The notes: generated from the sequence alone by a model not told the origin. A stretch of 64,000 nucleotides of DNA from Mycobacterium sp. MYCO198283 (GCF_021213805.1 NZ_JAJQJI010000003.1:405422-469421), one strand, 5' to 3'. Positions 33,884-43,523 are shown, counted from the first letter of the stretch. Translations and numbers: made by a program.

Positions 33884-35269
33884 ATGGGACGTCACAGGGC
33901 TGCACACACCAACTGGTCGCGACCGACCACTCGGGGATCGACGACGGCCGCCCGCTACCTCGGCGGCGTTGGCGCGCTCACGGTGGCCCTGGGGGTCGGG
34001 GCGGTCCTCGCCGGCGGGGGTACCGCCAGCGCAGACGATCCGGCGGGGAATGCGTCGGGCGATGCGGGCGGTACCACGGCGCAGACCCACGACACGGCGG
34101 GTAGCACCGGCGAGACCACGGGCCACGGGGCCGAATCGACGGCCGCCGACGAAGCTCCGACGACGGCCGCGTCCAGCACCTCCCGTCCGTTGCGCATCGA
34201 TTTCCGGCCGCCGCGCAGCCGCCGCGTCAGCGCCCCGAGCGCAACGCCGGCCGCCGACGATTCGGACGACGGTCCGAGCGGCACCCACGCCGCCGACAAC
34301 CGGGTCACCGACGCCGTGAACCCCGCATCAACCGACGGACCGGTGCGCGCCCGCGTCGTCGACCTCGCTGCCGCGCCCGCCCCGGGGTCGCCGCCCACCC
34401 CGGCGTCGCCGGCCACCGCGGCGTCGCCGGCCACCGCGGGGTCGCCGCCGGACCGGCCCGCCCCGGCGGCCCGCCCAACACTGCTGTCCGCCGTCGGTGT
34501 CCCCGCCGGCCCGGCCGCCGGCGACGCCCCGGTCCTGCCGACCGACCTGGTGCTCTCGGTCGTCGGCCTGGTCTACCGCGATGTCGAGCTGGCCGTCATC
34601 AACACCTTCACCCTGGTGACCGCCGTCACCGTGGGTCCCCATGCGAGCGTGGGGACCGCGGTCCCCGCGCCGACCGACGCGGTGCACACACCGTGGGGCG
34701 ACCTCGGCGCGTGGATGCTGAAATCCGATGGGCGCATAGCGAATTGGGGCGGACAGGACTACGGCGGCAGGACGCTGCTGGAGCCGGTCAACGTCGTCAT
34801 CCTCGATCCGACCTCCACCACGGCCGAGCAGTCCGAAACCAAGCTGAACACGGCGATGACCGCGGCGGGCTTCCCGGCGATGGCGGGCCACAGCACCGGG
34901 TTCCAGGGCGCCGTCGACGGCGTGGTGTACCGCCAGCGACCCACCGGCGACGACGAGGCGTTCGCCGACCTCGTCTACGTGCTGCCCAACGACCACGCGC
35001 GGGTGTTCGGGCCCGCCTCGCTCACCGCGCCCGATGGCCGCGGATTCGTCTGGACGGCCGCGGCGAGCACCGAGACGCCCGGCATCTACGCCGGGCAGCT
35101 GACGCACCGGTTCCTCTCGTTCAACCTGGCCCGCAACATCCTGGCGCTTCGGCTCATCCTGAGCGGCGCGACGTTCGTCGGTGTCGTTCCGATGAGCAAC
35201 GCCTACAACCAGGGGACCGTGTTCACCGGAGACCACGACGGCTACGCGGTTGTCCTCCGGTTGAACTGA
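33884..35269 (+). CDS. Large secreted protein with low-complexity linker and unknown C-terminal domain
   Basis: 461 residues from ATG at 33884 (MGRHRAAHTNWSRPTTRG). An extended N-region and hydrophobic segment YLGGVGALTVALGVGAVL ending TASA-DDP give an export signal of the type seen on many mycobacterial surface proteins. Residues about 45-215 are Ala/Thr/Pro-rich with tandem PATAASPATAGSP repeats. The C-terminal 250 residues form a globular domain (NTFTLVTAVTVGPH, WGQDYGGRTLLEPVNVVIL, LSFNLARNILALRLILSGA, GDHDGYAVVLRLN). Homologous regions occur in other mycobacterial secreted proteins as far as I recall; no enzyme motif recognised. Confidence 0.75.
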   Translation: MGRHRAAHTNWSRPTTRGSTTAARYLGGVGALTVALGVGAVLAGGGTASADDPAGNASGDAGGTTAQTHDTAGSTGETTGHGAESTAADEAPTTAASSTSRPLRIDFRPPRSRRVSAPSATPAADDSDDGPSGTHAADNRVTDAVNPASTDGPVRARVVDLAAAPAPGSPPTPASPATAASPATAGSPPDRPAPAARPTLLSAVGVPAGPAAGDAPVLPTDLVLSVVGLVYRDVELAVINTFTLVTAVTVGPHASVGTAVPAPTDAVHTPWGDLGAWMLKSDGRIANWGGQDYGGRTLLEPVNVVILDPTSTTAEQSETKLNTAMTAAGFPAMAGHSTGFQGAVDGVVYRQRPTGDDEAFADLVYVLPNDHARVFGPASLTAPDGRGFVWTAAASTETPGIYAGQLTHRFLSFNLARNILALRLILSGATFVGVVPMSNAYNQGTVFTGDHDGYAVVLRLN

Positions 35270-35321
35270 CCGCCGGCGACGGCGGCCGCCCCCGCCGCAC
35301 CGATGGGGCAGAATCAGGCAC

Positions 35322-36278
35322 GTGACAAGACCGCCGCAACGGCCCGGCCCGCGCGACGACCGGGGCCGGCCGCGGCGGCCCGACCCGCAGCGCCCGGGGC
35401 GCCCCGCGCGGCCCGAACCGCCCACCCAGCGGATCCGGCGTCCACCTCCGGCGGAGCCGCCCACGCAACAGCTCGGCGCCCAGCGGGCCGATCCCACTCC
35501 GGCCACCGAACGGCTGGCCCGTCCGGACACCACCGCGGCGGCGCAGCGCCAGCGCCGCTTTCCCCGCGACCGCAAGTCGCTCGGGCTCATCGCGGTAGGC
35601 GCGGTGGCGTTGCTGGTCGCCGGCCTGCTGGGCGCCGAGCTGTTCGCGCGCCACCGCGCGGACACGGTGCTCCGAAGCGTCGCCCAGTGCGTCACCGAGG
35701 ACGGGGCGAGCGTCTCCTACGGCGTCGACCCGCCGTTCCTGTGGCAGTACCTCACCGGTCACTACACCAACATCGACGTCTCCACCGACGGCAACCGCGT
35801 GCAGGAGGCCGAGGGGATGAAGGCCGACATCACGGTCACCGACGTCCGCCTCGACGAGACCGCCGACTCCAAGGGCACGATCGGCCGGCTGACCGCGACG
35901 CTGACCTGGACGGCCGACGGCATCAAGGACACCGTGGCCGCCAATCTTCCCGTCATCGGCAACCTCGTCAGCGATGTCCGCACCGACGCCGCGGCCGGCA
36001 CCATCGCGCTGACGGCGGGCAGCATCGTCGTCACCGCCAAACCCGTGGTTACCGACGGCGATCTGGGCCTGCAGGTCACCGATCTGCAGGGGCCGCTGGA
36101 TCGCGACACGGTGCAGCAGGCGCTGGACGACCTCACCGCGAAGCTCAACGACAACTACCCGCTCGGCATCCACGCCGACAGCGTGCAGGTCACCGGAACC
36201 GGTGTGGTCGGCGCCTTCTCGACGACCGACGCGGCGATTCCGACCGCGGGCGCTGACCCCTGCTTCGCCGATCTGTGA
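35322..36278 (+). CDS. DUF2993 (LmeA-like) lipid-binding membrane-anchored protein
   Basis: 318 residues from GTG at 35322. Residues 1-82 are a Pro/Arg-rich cytoplasmic tail with repeated PPTQ motifs, one helix follows (LGLIAVGAVALLVAGLLGAEL), then the extracytoplasmic DUF2993 domain (VSYGVDPPFLWQYLTGHYTN, LTWTADGIKDTVAANLPV, NDNYPLGIHADSVQVTGTG). M. smegmatis LmeA of this family binds phosphatidylinositol and supports lipomannan elongation; whether this paralogue does is unknown. Confidence 0.82.
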   Translation: MTRPPQRPGPRDDRGRPRRPDPQRPGRPARPEPPTQRIRRPPPAEPPTQQLGAQRADPTPATERLARPDTTAAAQRQRRFPRDRKSLGLIAVGAVALLVAGLLGAELFARHRADTVLRSVAQCVTEDGASVSYGVDPPFLWQYLTGHYTNIDVSTDGNRVQEAEGMKADITVTDVRLDETADSKGTIGRLTATLTWTADGIKDTVAANLPVIGNLVSDVRTDAAAGTIALTAGSIVVTAKPVVTDGDLGLQVTDLQGPLDRDTVQQALDDLTAKLNDNYPLGIHADSVQVTGTGVVGAFSTTDAAIPTAGADPCFADL

Positions 36279-36305
36279 CGGAACCCGCGCAGTAGTCTCA
36301 CCCCC

Positions 36306-37217
36306 ATGACTGCGAAGAAGTGGACCGCCGCCGATGTGCCCGATCAGACGGGCCGAGTCGCCGTCATCACCGGCGCGAACACCGGTATCGGGCTGGCCGC
36401 CGCGGCCGTGCTGGCAGCCCGCGGCGCCCACGTGGTCCTGGCGGTCCGCAACCTCGAGAAGGGGCAGGCGGCCATCGACCGCATCACCGCCGACGCCCCG
36501 CACGCCGACGTCGCGCTGCAGCAGCTGGACCTGACGTCGCTGGAGAGCGTCAGCGACGCGGCCGACGACCTGCGGGCGCGCTACCGCTACATCGACCTGC
36601 TGATCAACAACGCGGGCGTGATGATGACGCGGAAGCAGCAGACGAAGGACGGCTTCGAGCTGCAGTTCGGCACCAATCACCTCGGCCACTTCGCGCTCAC
36701 CGGGCAGCTGCTGGACAACCTGTTGCCCGTCGAAGGCTCGCGGGTGGTCACCATCAGCAGCCGCGCCCACCGCGGCGGCAGGATGCGCTTCGACGATCTG
36801 CAATCCACGCATTCCTACAGCCGCACCCGCGCCTACGGCCAGTCGAAGCTGGCCAACCTGTTGTTCACCTACGAGCTGAGCCGGCGGTTGACCGAGAAGG
36901 GCGCGCCGACCATCGCCGTGGCAGCCCACCCGGGGGTCGTCAGCACTGAGCTGACCCGCAGCCTGCCGTTCCGCCCGCTCGTCGACCTGATCTGGGACCG
37001 GGTGTCGCAGGGGCCCGACCAAGGGGCGCTGCCGACGCTGCGGGCAGCCACCGACCCGCAGGTGCGCAGCGGCCAGTACTACGGGCCGGACGGGCTCGCG
37101 GAGTTCCGCGGGTACCCGGTCGTCGTCGACTCGACCGCCCGCTCGCACGACGCGGACGCCCAGCGCCGGCTGTGGCAGGTGTCCGAGGAGCTGACCGGGG
37201 TGGTCTACCCGGTCTGA
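36306..37217 (+). CDS. Short-chain dehydrogenase (retinol-dehydrogenase-like)
   Basis: 303 residues from ATG at 36306. Classical SDR with cofactor motif ITGANTGIGLAAA at about 21-33, DLTSLESVSDAADDL, NNAGVMMTRKQQTKDGFELQ, FGTNHLGHFALTG, catalytic Ser in ISSRAHRGG and YGQSKLAN. This branch (WWOX/RDH-like) is common in mycobacteria (Rv0439c, Rv0068); substrates unknown. The 3' end overlaps the convergent desaturase by 13 nt. Confidence 0.9.
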   Translation: MTAKKWTAADVPDQTGRVAVITGANTGIGLAAAAVLAARGAHVVLAVRNLEKGQAAIDRITADAPHADVALQQLDLTSLESVSDAADDLRARYRYIDLLINNAGVMMTRKQQTKDGFELQFGTNHLGHFALTGQLLDNLLPVEGSRVVTISSRAHRGGRMRFDDLQSTHSYSRTRAYGQSKLANLLFTYELSRRLTEKGAPTIAVAAHPGVVSTELTRSLPFRPLVDLIWDRVSQGPDQGALPTLRAATDPQVRSGQYYGPDGLAEFRGYPVVVDSTARSHDADAQRRLWQVSEELTGVVYPV

Positions 37218-38437
37218 CGGGCGAGCCGCCGGCGAGCACGGCGCAGCGACACCTTGCGGTCGTCGAGCCGGCGCAGCGCAGTACGCAGGCCCTGCCCGGC
37301 CACGGGCGGAAGGCCGTGGAACCGTCGCTCCGATGCCGTCTCGGGCGCATCGTCCGACGTGGCGCGCAGCAAGCGGTCGGGAACGGCGAGCTTGAGGATG
37401 GTGCGCTGCGCCAGCAGGAATTGCCGCGCGAGCGACGCGCTGTTGTACGGCAGGTCGTGGTGTGCGCACAGCGCACGAACCCGGGCCGCGATCTGCGGGT
37501 AGCGGTTGCTGGGCAGGTCGGGGAACAGGTGGTGCTCGATCTGGTAGCACAGGTTGCCGCTGAGGAATGCGAGCGTAGGTCCGGCGGTGAAGTTCGCTGT
37601 GCCCAGCATCTGACGCACGTACCACTCGCTCTTCGTCTCGCTCGTCACCGATTCGGTGGTGAACTTCGCGGCGCCGTCGGGGAAGTGGCCGCAGAAGATG
37701 ACGGCGTATGCCCACAGGTTGCGCAGTACGTTGGCGGCGAGGTTGCCGCTGAGCACGCGCCGCCATCGGCGGCCACCGAGCGCGGGGGTCAGCACGTAGT
37801 CCTTCGCCAGCTGCCGCGTTGCCTTGGCGGTGAACTGGCGTCCGTGCGCCGCGCGCTGTTCGGCGGTGTCGGCGCGATCCTGCTCGGCGTGCAGGCCGTG
37901 GCGCGCGATGCCCCACTCGAACGTGAGCGCCAGCAAGATGTTGTGCAGCGGTTGCCACAGGTGGCGCCGTTGCCACGGCTCGTCGCGGGTGACGCGCATG
38001 ACGCCGAAGCCGATGTCGTCGTCCATGCCGAGCACGTTGGTGTACACGTGGTGAATAGCGTTGTGCGAGTAGCGCCATTGCGACGACAGGCCCGCCATGT
38101 CCCACTCCCAGGTGGTGGAGTGGATCTCCGGGTCGTTCATCCAATCCCATTGCCCGTGGGTGATGTTGTGGCCCAGCTCCATGTTCTCCACGCTCTTGGC
38201 CAGCGCCAGCGACGTCACGCCGGCAATCCAGCCGGCTTTCGAGCGGCTCGCGGCCAGGAGCACCCGGGCGCTCACCTCCAGCGCGCGCTGGAACTGGATG
38301 GTGCGTCGGATGTAGGCCGCATCGCGGTGGCCGAGCGACGCCTCGACGTCGCGACGGATGGCGTCGAGTTCGGCGCCGAGCGCGTCGACCTGGGCGGTAC
38401 TCAGATGTGCGTATTGGGGGATGTCGGTGATGGCCAT
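37205..38437 (-). CDS. Membrane fatty-acid desaturase (DesA3-like)
   Basis: 410 residues. Diiron acyl-CoA desaturase with the three histidine boxes: HNITHG in MELGHNITHGQWDWM, HNAIHH in WRYSHNAIHHVYTN, and QIEHHLFPDLP near residue 310. Hydrophobic pairs lie between boxes. The arrangement matches the stearoyl-CoA delta-9 desaturases of the Rv3229c type, which act with a flavodoxin-reductase-like partner; none is adjacent. The C-terminal 90 residues are basic and probably cytoplasmic. Confidence 0.88.
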   Translation of the reverse strand: MAITDIPQYAHLSTAQVDALGAELDAIRRDVEASLGHRDAAYIRRTIQFQRALEVSARVLLAASRSKAGWIAGVTSLALAKSVENMELGHNITHGQWDWMNDPEIHSTTWEWDMAGLSSQWRYSHNAIHHVYTNVLGMDDDIGFGVMRVTRDEPWQRRHLWQPLHNILLALTFEWGIARHGLHAEQDRADTAEQRAAHGRQFTAKATRQLAKDYVLTPALGGRRWRRVLSGNLAANVLRNLWAYAVIFCGHFPDGAAKFTTESVTSETKSEWYVRQMLGTANFTAGPTLAFLSGNLCYQIEHHLFPDLPSNRYPQIAARVRALCAHHDLPYNSASLARQFLLAQRTILKLAVPDRLLRATSDDAPETASERRFHGLPPVAGQGLRTALRRLDDRKVSLRRARRRLARQTG

Positions 38438-38630
38438 GGAAGGTCCTCAGCTTGCAGGCGGCAAAAGCGAGGCATATCCCGCAAGACGTTGAACGCGCTC
38501 TACCGATTCGGGGTGACGTCCGCGGTGCGGAGCGCCGTCCCCTCCATGGTACGTGTCGCGCCGCCGCGTTCCGACCGTCGCGCCGGGTGCGCGAGATGAA
38601 CTGTGCCGAAACATTTTTGGCTCCTCAACG

Positions 38631-38663
38631 AAAAATGGGCCGGCAGGATGACCTGCCAGCCCA
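38631..38663 (-). terminator. Intrinsic terminator of the cold-shock gene
   Basis: On the minus strand TGGGCTGGCAGG-TCAT-CCTGCCGGCCCA (12 bp, one mismatch) is followed at once by TTTTTCGTT, a genuine U-tract, rare in this GC-rich DNA. It lies 21 bp after the csp stop. The remaining 190 bp up to 38438 holds only the desaturase 5' region. Confidence 0.85.
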
Positions 38664-38683
38664 CTTCGGTAACGGTTCGGCCG

Positions 38684-38887
38684 CTACTGGGGTACCACGC
38701 TTGTCGCCTGGGGCCCCTTGGCGCCGCGGCCGACCTCGAAGGAAACCCGCTGGTTCTCCTCGAGCGACCGGAAGCCGCTGCCTTGAATCTCGCTGTAGTG
38801 GACGAACACATCTCCGGTGTCGCCATCAGGAGCGATGAAGCCGAAACCCTTTTCGGCGTTGAACCATTTCACAGTTCCCTGTGTCAT
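38684..38887 (-). CDS. cspA: Cold-shock domain protein
   Basis: 67 residues from ATG at 38887 ([18 protein letters not shown]). Single OB fold with both RNA-binding motifs, KGFGFIAP and VFVHYSEI, and GPQATSVVP at the end. Single-stranded nucleic acid chaperone. It has an intrinsic terminator, so it is probably monocistronic and strongly expressed. Confidence 0.96.
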   Translation of the reverse strand: MTQGTVKWFNAEKGFGFIAPDGDTGDVFVHYSEIQGSGFRSLEENQRVSFEVGRGAKGPQATSVVPQ

Positions 38888-39044
38888 ACGTGAACTTCTC
38901 TCATTCAGATGGATGCACCAAACATCCGGCAACCAGCCTACACGTCGTCGGTCCTATCGGCTGCATCCGCCGGCATCAGGCTGTGGCGCAGCGCAATCGG
39001 CCCACTCCACCCGCTGGCCGGCGGTGAGCCGCGACAATGCGGAT

Positions 39045-40172
39045 ATGCCCAGCGTGAAGCCGTTCACCATCGCCGTCTCCGAAGCCGCTCTCACCGACCT
39101 GCGGGAGCGACTGCACCGCACCCGCTGGCCCGAGCCGGAGACCGTCGACGACTGGTCGCAGGGCATGCCGCTGGCCTACACGCGCGAGCTGGCGGCCTAC
39201 TGGGCGGACGGATACGACTGGCGCGCCCGCGAGAGCGCGCTCAACCGGTTCGACCAGTTCGTCACCGAGATCGACGGGCTGGACATCCACTTCATCCACC
39301 AGCGATCGCCGCACGACGACGCCTTCCCGATCGTCATCAGCCACGGCTGGCCCGGCTCGGTGGTCGAGTTCCACAAGGTGATCGAGCCGCTGACCGATCC
39401 GACGGCGCACGGCGGCCGCGCCGAGGACGCCTTCCACGTCGTCGTGCCGTCGTTGCCCGGCTACGGGTTCTCCGGCAAGCCCACCACCACCGGGTGGGGT
39501 GTGGAGCGCACCGCCGCCGCCTGGGAGACGCTGATGCTCCGGCTGGGCCATGACCGCTACGGCGCGCAGGGCGGCGACTGGGGGGCGGCCATCACCACCG
39601 CGATCGGTTCCCGCGGCGGGCATTGCGCCGCCATCCACACCAACATGCCGATCGCCCGCCCGACGTCGCTGGACAACCTCACCGCGGCGCAGCAAGCGGC
39701 GCTGCAGGCCATGGCCCACTACCAGAAGCAGGATTCGGGGTACGCCAAGCAGCAGTCGACCCGGCCGCAGACCGTCGGGTACGGCCTCACCGATTCGCCG
39801 GTCGGCCAGCTCGCGTGGATCGTCGAGAAGTTCTGGTCGTGGATGGACTGCGACGGGCATCCGGAGAACGTGCTGACGCGAGACGAGTTGTTGGACAACG
39901 TGATGCTGTACTGGGCGACGGCGTCGGCGGCCTCCTCGGCGCGGATGTACTGGGAGAGCTTCGGGGTGTGGGGCAGCTCGGTGCGGGTGGAGGTGCCGAC
40001 GGGCGTTGCGGCGTTCCCCAAGGAGATCGGCCGGCCGCAGCGCGAATGGTGCGAGGCGAACTACCACATCACGCACTGGACCGACATGCCGCGCGGCGGG
40101 CACTTCGCCGCGTTCGAGCAGCCGGAGCTGTTCGTGGCGGACGTCCGCGCGTTCTTCGCGACGGTGCGCTGA
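39045..40172 (+). CDS. Epoxide hydrolase (EHN-domain alpha/beta hydrolase)
   Basis: 375 residues from ATG at 39045 (MPSVKPFTIAVSEAAL). N-terminal EHN domain (LRERLHRTRWPEPETVDDWSQ) as in microsomal-type epoxide hydrolases, then the alpha/beta fold with oxyanion motif HGWPGS, nucleophile GGDWGA (Asp178), and histidine in PRGGHFAAFEQP (His353). A tyrosine-rich cap lies between. Hydrolyses epoxides to diols; physiological substrate unknown. Confidence 0.92.
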   Translation: MPSVKPFTIAVSEAALTDLRERLHRTRWPEPETVDDWSQGMPLAYTRELAAYWADGYDWRARESALNRFDQFVTEIDGLDIHFIHQRSPHDDAFPIVISHGWPGSVVEFHKVIEPLTDPTAHGGRAEDAFHVVVPSLPGYGFSGKPTTTGWGVERTAAAWETLMLRLGHDRYGAQGGDWGAAITTAIGSRGGHCAAIHTNMPIARPTSLDNLTAAQQAALQAMAHYQKQDSGYAKQQSTRPQTVGYGLTDSPVGQLAWIVEKFWSWMDCDGHPENVLTRDELLDNVMLYWATASAASSARMYWESFGVWGSSVRVEVPTGVAAFPKEIGRPQREWCEANYHITHWTDMPRGGHFAAFEQPELFVADVRAFFATVR

Positions 40173-40175
40173 CGG

Positions 40176-41846
40176 TCAGGTGCGGCCGGCGATGATCGCC
40201 TCGATGTTGCGTTCGGCGAGCGCGGTGATCGACATGAACGGATTGCAGCCGAGGAAACCGGGCAGCAGGGAGGCGTCGTTGACGAACAGGTTGCGGTAGC
40301 CCTTCACCCGGCCGAACGCATCAGTGGCGCGGTTGCGGACGCAACCGCCCATCGGGTGAACGGTATTGGGCGCGAACACCTTTCCCTCGAAGACATCGTC
40401 GCGGTAGTCGACGCCGTTGGCGCCGGTCACCCGGTCGAACACCTTCTCCGCTCGCGCGGCGACCCGCTGGGAATGGCTCTCGGGCCAGTCGATGCTGATC
40501 GCGTCGGTGCGCGGGTCGTAGGTGATCTCGCCACGGTCGCCGGTCTTCACCATCACGTAATAGCCGAGCGCGTAGGTCTCCACCGGCAGCGGAATGGAAA
40601 AGATGCTGGCGTACACCGGGTTGTCGGGGTCGGACCGGCCGTCGAGGTTGATCATCCCCATGATCGACTGCTGGGTGCCGGCGGGATCGTCGGGGGCGAG
40701 CATGTGCGACACCATCACGTCGCCGTTGTTGCCGTAGCCCCGCCCGATCTCCTCGCTCAGCGCCGGGAGGGCTCCGGTGTCGCGGGCGCGCAGCAACAGC
40801 TTGGTGGTGCCGAGCACTCCGGCGTTGAGATGCAGCTGGTCGCAGCCGATCTCGTCGCGCACCAGCTCTTTGCCCCAGCGGTCGATCTCGCGGACCGCCA
40901 CCACGTATTCGCCCGACGGCTCGCGGCGGATCTCGGTGACCTCGGTCAGCGGGCGCAGCGTCACCTTGCCGGTCGCCAGCGCCGCCGCGATGTAGGTTTG
41001 GTCGACGCTGCCCAAGCGGCCGTAGTTGTTGCCGAACTGCTGCTCGAAGTCGAGCGCCGACCGTGGAACCTCGCCGGCCTCTTCACGTTTCATGTAGTCG
41101 AACGAATACGAGCTGCCGCTGTAGTCGACGGTGTAGCCGGCGTTCGCCGCGTACTGCCGGCCGACCCGTGCGTACTGGTAGTACGGCGTCTGCTCGAACC
41201 AGTCCATGTCGCGGTAACTGATGCGCAGCGTCGACCCCGCGCGCTGCAGGTAGGTGCCGAGGAACTCTGCCGGGTCGATGTCGGGGAAGGCCTCCCGCAC
41301 CTGGTTCTCGGTCGGGATCGCGGCGATCCCGGCGTTGATCATCGACCCGCCGCCCACGGCGACGCCCCGGAAGATGTCGTGCGATCCGTGGGTCACCTTG
41401 TCGCAGATGCCGGCCTGCAGCGGTTGGACGATCGGTTGGCTCTCGGTGAGCTTGGCCATCGAGAAACCGTTGAACGACGGCACCAAGCTCGGCGGCGTCG
41501 GGGTGAACCAGCCGGCGCGCGAATCGGCCGGAAGCATGCGCGAAAACCGCTTGCCGTCCTCGTCGGGGCTGTCCCACAGCCGGCCCTTCTCCAGGATCAG
41601 TGTCTCGACGCCCGCTTCCCCGAGCCGAAGCGCCGACACCCCACCGCCGTATCCGCTGCCCACGACGATCGCGGGGTAGTGCGCGCGGCGCCGCTGCGGC
41701 GTCCCCCGACGGTCGGCCAGCAACAGTCCGGTGCCGCCGGCGCCCGCAGTGGCTGCTGCGGTCAACGCGGCGGCGCCGAGGAACTTCCGCCGGGACAACG
41801 TTCGCCGGGACACTGTGGGCACCGATCGACCTCCGCTGCGCGTCAC
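40176..41846 (-). CDS. Tat-exported GMC oxidoreductase, cholesterol-oxidase-like
   Basis: 556 residues. Twin-arginine signal SRRKFLGAAALTAAATAGAGG near residues 18-40; FAD motif VVGSGYGGGVSALRLGEAG near 62; GVAVGGGSMINAGI, and C-terminal NTVHPMGGCVRNR and LLPGFLGCNPFMSITALAERN typical of type I (Streptomyces/Brevibacterium) cholesterol oxidases. The predicted reaction is oxidation and isomerisation of a 3-hydroxysterol to a 3-keto-4-ene with H2O2 release outside the cell. No KstR motif was found in its 106-bp upstream region. Convergent with the epoxide hydrolase, 3 bp apart. Confidence 0.88.
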   Translation of the reverse strand: MTRSGGRSVPTVSRRTLSRRKFLGAAALTAAATAGAGGTGLLLADRRGTPQRRRAHYPAIVVGSGYGGGVSALRLGEAGVETLILEKGRLWDSPDEDGKRFSRMLPADSRAGWFTPTPPSLVPSFNGFSMAKLTESQPIVQPLQAGICDKVTHGSHDIFRGVAVGGGSMINAGIAAIPTENQVREAFPDIDPAEFLGTYLQRAGSTLRISYRDMDWFEQTPYYQYARVGRQYAANAGYTVDYSGSSYSFDYMKREEAGEVPRSALDFEQQFGNNYGRLGSVDQTYIAAALATGKVTLRPLTEVTEIRREPSGEYVVAVREIDRWGKELVRDEIGCDQLHLNAGVLGTTKLLLRARDTGALPALSEEIGRGYGNNGDVMVSHMLAPDDPAGTQQSIMGMINLDGRSDPDNPVYASIFSIPLPVETYALGYYVMVKTGDRGEITYDPRTDAISIDWPESHSQRVAARAEKVFDRVTGANGVDYRDDVFEGKVFAPNTVHPMGGCVRNRATDAFGRVKGYRNLFVNDASLLPGFLGCNPFMSITALAERNIEAIIAGRT

Positions 41847-41952
41847 TCGTTGGATGTGCAGCGAAGCATAAGGCGTTAACCGGACGCGGGCAAATACAGC
41901 GGTGACACCGCGAAAACGGCTTGCCGACGCAACAGCAGCTACAGCCGACCGG

Positions 41953-42492
41953 CTACTTGGCGCGCGTCGCCGAGAACTCGACGGACACCACGTCGGCCAC
42001 CTTCACCGACCCCATCACCAACGAGTACGGCGTGATGCCGTACTCGGTCTGGCGGACCGCGCTCGTGCTCGTGAGTCGCCAGCGGTCGCCCTCGTCGGCA
42101 ACGGTGACGTCGACCGTGTGCGGGCGTTCGACGCCGCGGATGACCAGCGTTCCGGTCAACCGGTAGCCGTCGCCGGTGGGGTCGACCTGCGGTGCCTCGA
42201 AGGTGACGGTCGGATGCCGGCGAGCCTGCAGGCTCTTCAGGGCGTTCGACCGGGCGACCGCGCGTTCGGGTGCCGACAGCGGCAGCGGCCCGCCGTCACC
42301 GCTCAGCACTTCGAGCGAACCGAGATCGGCCAGCATCGACAGCGCGTGCGGCCGGTCGTCGATCCAGCGGAGCTCGGCGTGCCAGCGGTGTATCGCGATG
42401 GTCAGTCGGTGTCCGAGGCGGGCGGCCCGGCCGGTGACGTCGGTGCGGATCGCCAGTTCGCCGTCGGAGGCGTCGAACCGCCAGTCGTTCAC
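41953..42492 (-). CDS. YceI-family protein
   Basis: 179 residues from GTG at 42492, overlapping the patatin stop by 4 nt. Lipocalin-like barrel with the YceI features GELAIRTDVTGRAARLGHRL, HPTVTFEAPQV and GTLVIRGVERPHTVDVTV. The E. coli family founder is a periplasmic isoprenoid-binding protein; this one has no signal peptide, so it is probably cytoplasmic. Coupled to a lipase-like gene, suggesting lipid handling. Confidence 0.85.
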   Translation of the reverse strand: MNDWRFDASDGELAIRTDVTGRAARLGHRLTIAIHRWHAELRWIDDRPHALSMLADLGSLEVLSGDGGPLPLSAPERAVARSNALKSLQARRHPTVTFEAPQVDPTGDGYRLTGTLVIRGVERPHTVDVTVADEGDRWRLTSTSAVRQTEYGITPYSLVMGSVKVADVVSVEFSATRAK

Positions 42493-43472
42493 CGCCGGAA
42501 CTCCTCGATGTAGGCGTCGAAGTCCCAGCGCTGCAAGAAGGTTCGCGCGGCGTCGTAGCCGGCGGCGTACAGCGCCTCCTTCGCCGGGTCGCCGATGTCG
42601 AACTCGAGGAAGCCGACCTTCGTCGCGTCGACCCGGATGGTGCGGGCCGCAACCCACGGCTGGTTGAGGTACGCCTGGTCACGGCCGACGATCACCGTGG
42701 TGATGAGGCGCTCGAGCAGCGTCGGCCCGCCGAAGCGGTGCAGCAACGTCAGTCCGGGGATCACCTTGTCGTTGCCCTCGGGAAGGTTCGGTAGCACGGT
42801 CACCCCGAACGTCGGCCACCGCGGGACGCCGGTGGTGTCGAAGGTGTCGATCGGGAAGTTCGACAGCACACCGCCGTCGACGAGCGTCGACGTCAGGCCG
42901 GTCCGCGGATTCGTCAGCGGAACCGGCCGGAAGAAGAACGGGATGGACATCGACGCGCGAACCGCGTCGGCGACCGGCTGGTCGTCGGGCTCCAGGTCGT
43001 AGACGCGGCGGTAGTCCCACGGCAGCCGGATCAGTTGACCGGTCGTGATGTCGGCGACCGTCACCACCAGTGAGTACCGCTGCTCGGGCGGAACCGTGTC
43101 GTCGTCGATCGCCAGGTCGGCGAACGTTCGCACGCCCAGCTCCGCCAATCGGTCGGCGATCCACCGATGTGCGACGTCTCCCCGGTAGACGCCCGATCCG
43201 CGCAGCAGCGCCTGCGCCGGCCCCAGCACCGGCAGCCTCTCCAGCCCGTCGGCGTCCAGGAACGCCCGATAGGGCAGCGAGAACGCCAGCTCTCTGATGC
43301 GTGAACCGCTGAGTCGACCGCCCGCAGCGGCCCCGATGGCGCTGACGATCGATCCGGCTGACGTGCCGGCGAAACGACGTGGCGCATAACCCGCGTCGAG
43401 CATCGCCACCAACGCGCCCACCAGCCCGATCCCCTTCACGCCGCCGCCGGAAAGCACCACGTCGCAATCCAT
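42489..43472 (-). CDS. Patatin-like phospholipase
   Basis: 327 residues. Patatin catalytic dyad enzyme: oxyanion motif SGGGVKGIGLVG (8-19), nucleophile GTSAGS with Ser38, and aspartate motif LVDGGVLSNF with Asp199. No signal peptide or membrane helix. First gene of a two-gene operon with the YceI protein. Acts on acyl lipids; specificity unknown. Confidence 0.92.
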   Translation of the reverse strand: MDCDVVLSGGGVKGIGLVGALVAMLDAGYAPRRFAGTSAGSIVSAIGAAAGGRLSGSRIRELAFSLPYRAFLDADGLERLPVLGPAQALLRGSGVYRGDVAHRWIADRLAELGVRTFADLAIDDDTVPPEQRYSLVVTVADITTGQLIRLPWDYRRVYDLEPDDQPVADAVRASMSIPFFFRPVPLTNPRTGLTSTLVDGGVLSNFPIDTFDTTGVPRWPTFGVTVLPNLPEGNDKVIPGLTLLHRFGGPTLLERLITTVIVGRDQAYLNQPWVAARTIRVDATKVGFLEFDIGDPAKEALYAAGYDAARTFLQRWDFDAYIEEFRR

Positions 43473-43503
43473 AACGGCGCAGATTACGCCTGGGCGGCCT
43501 GTC

Positions 43504-43523
43504 GCTTCCGTGGTACCGGAAGC
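43504..43523. promoter_or_regulatory. Palindrome upstream of the patatin-yceI operon
   Basis: GCTTCCG and CGGAAGC form a perfect 7-bp inverted repeat around TGGTAC, 31 bp before the patatin start. Spacing and position suit a dimeric repressor site; no regulator is encoded beside it. Confidence 0.35.

Noticed and set aside
41847..41952. KstR operator before the cholesterol-oxidase-like gene
   Set aside because: No TNNAACNNGTTNNA match in the upstream region.
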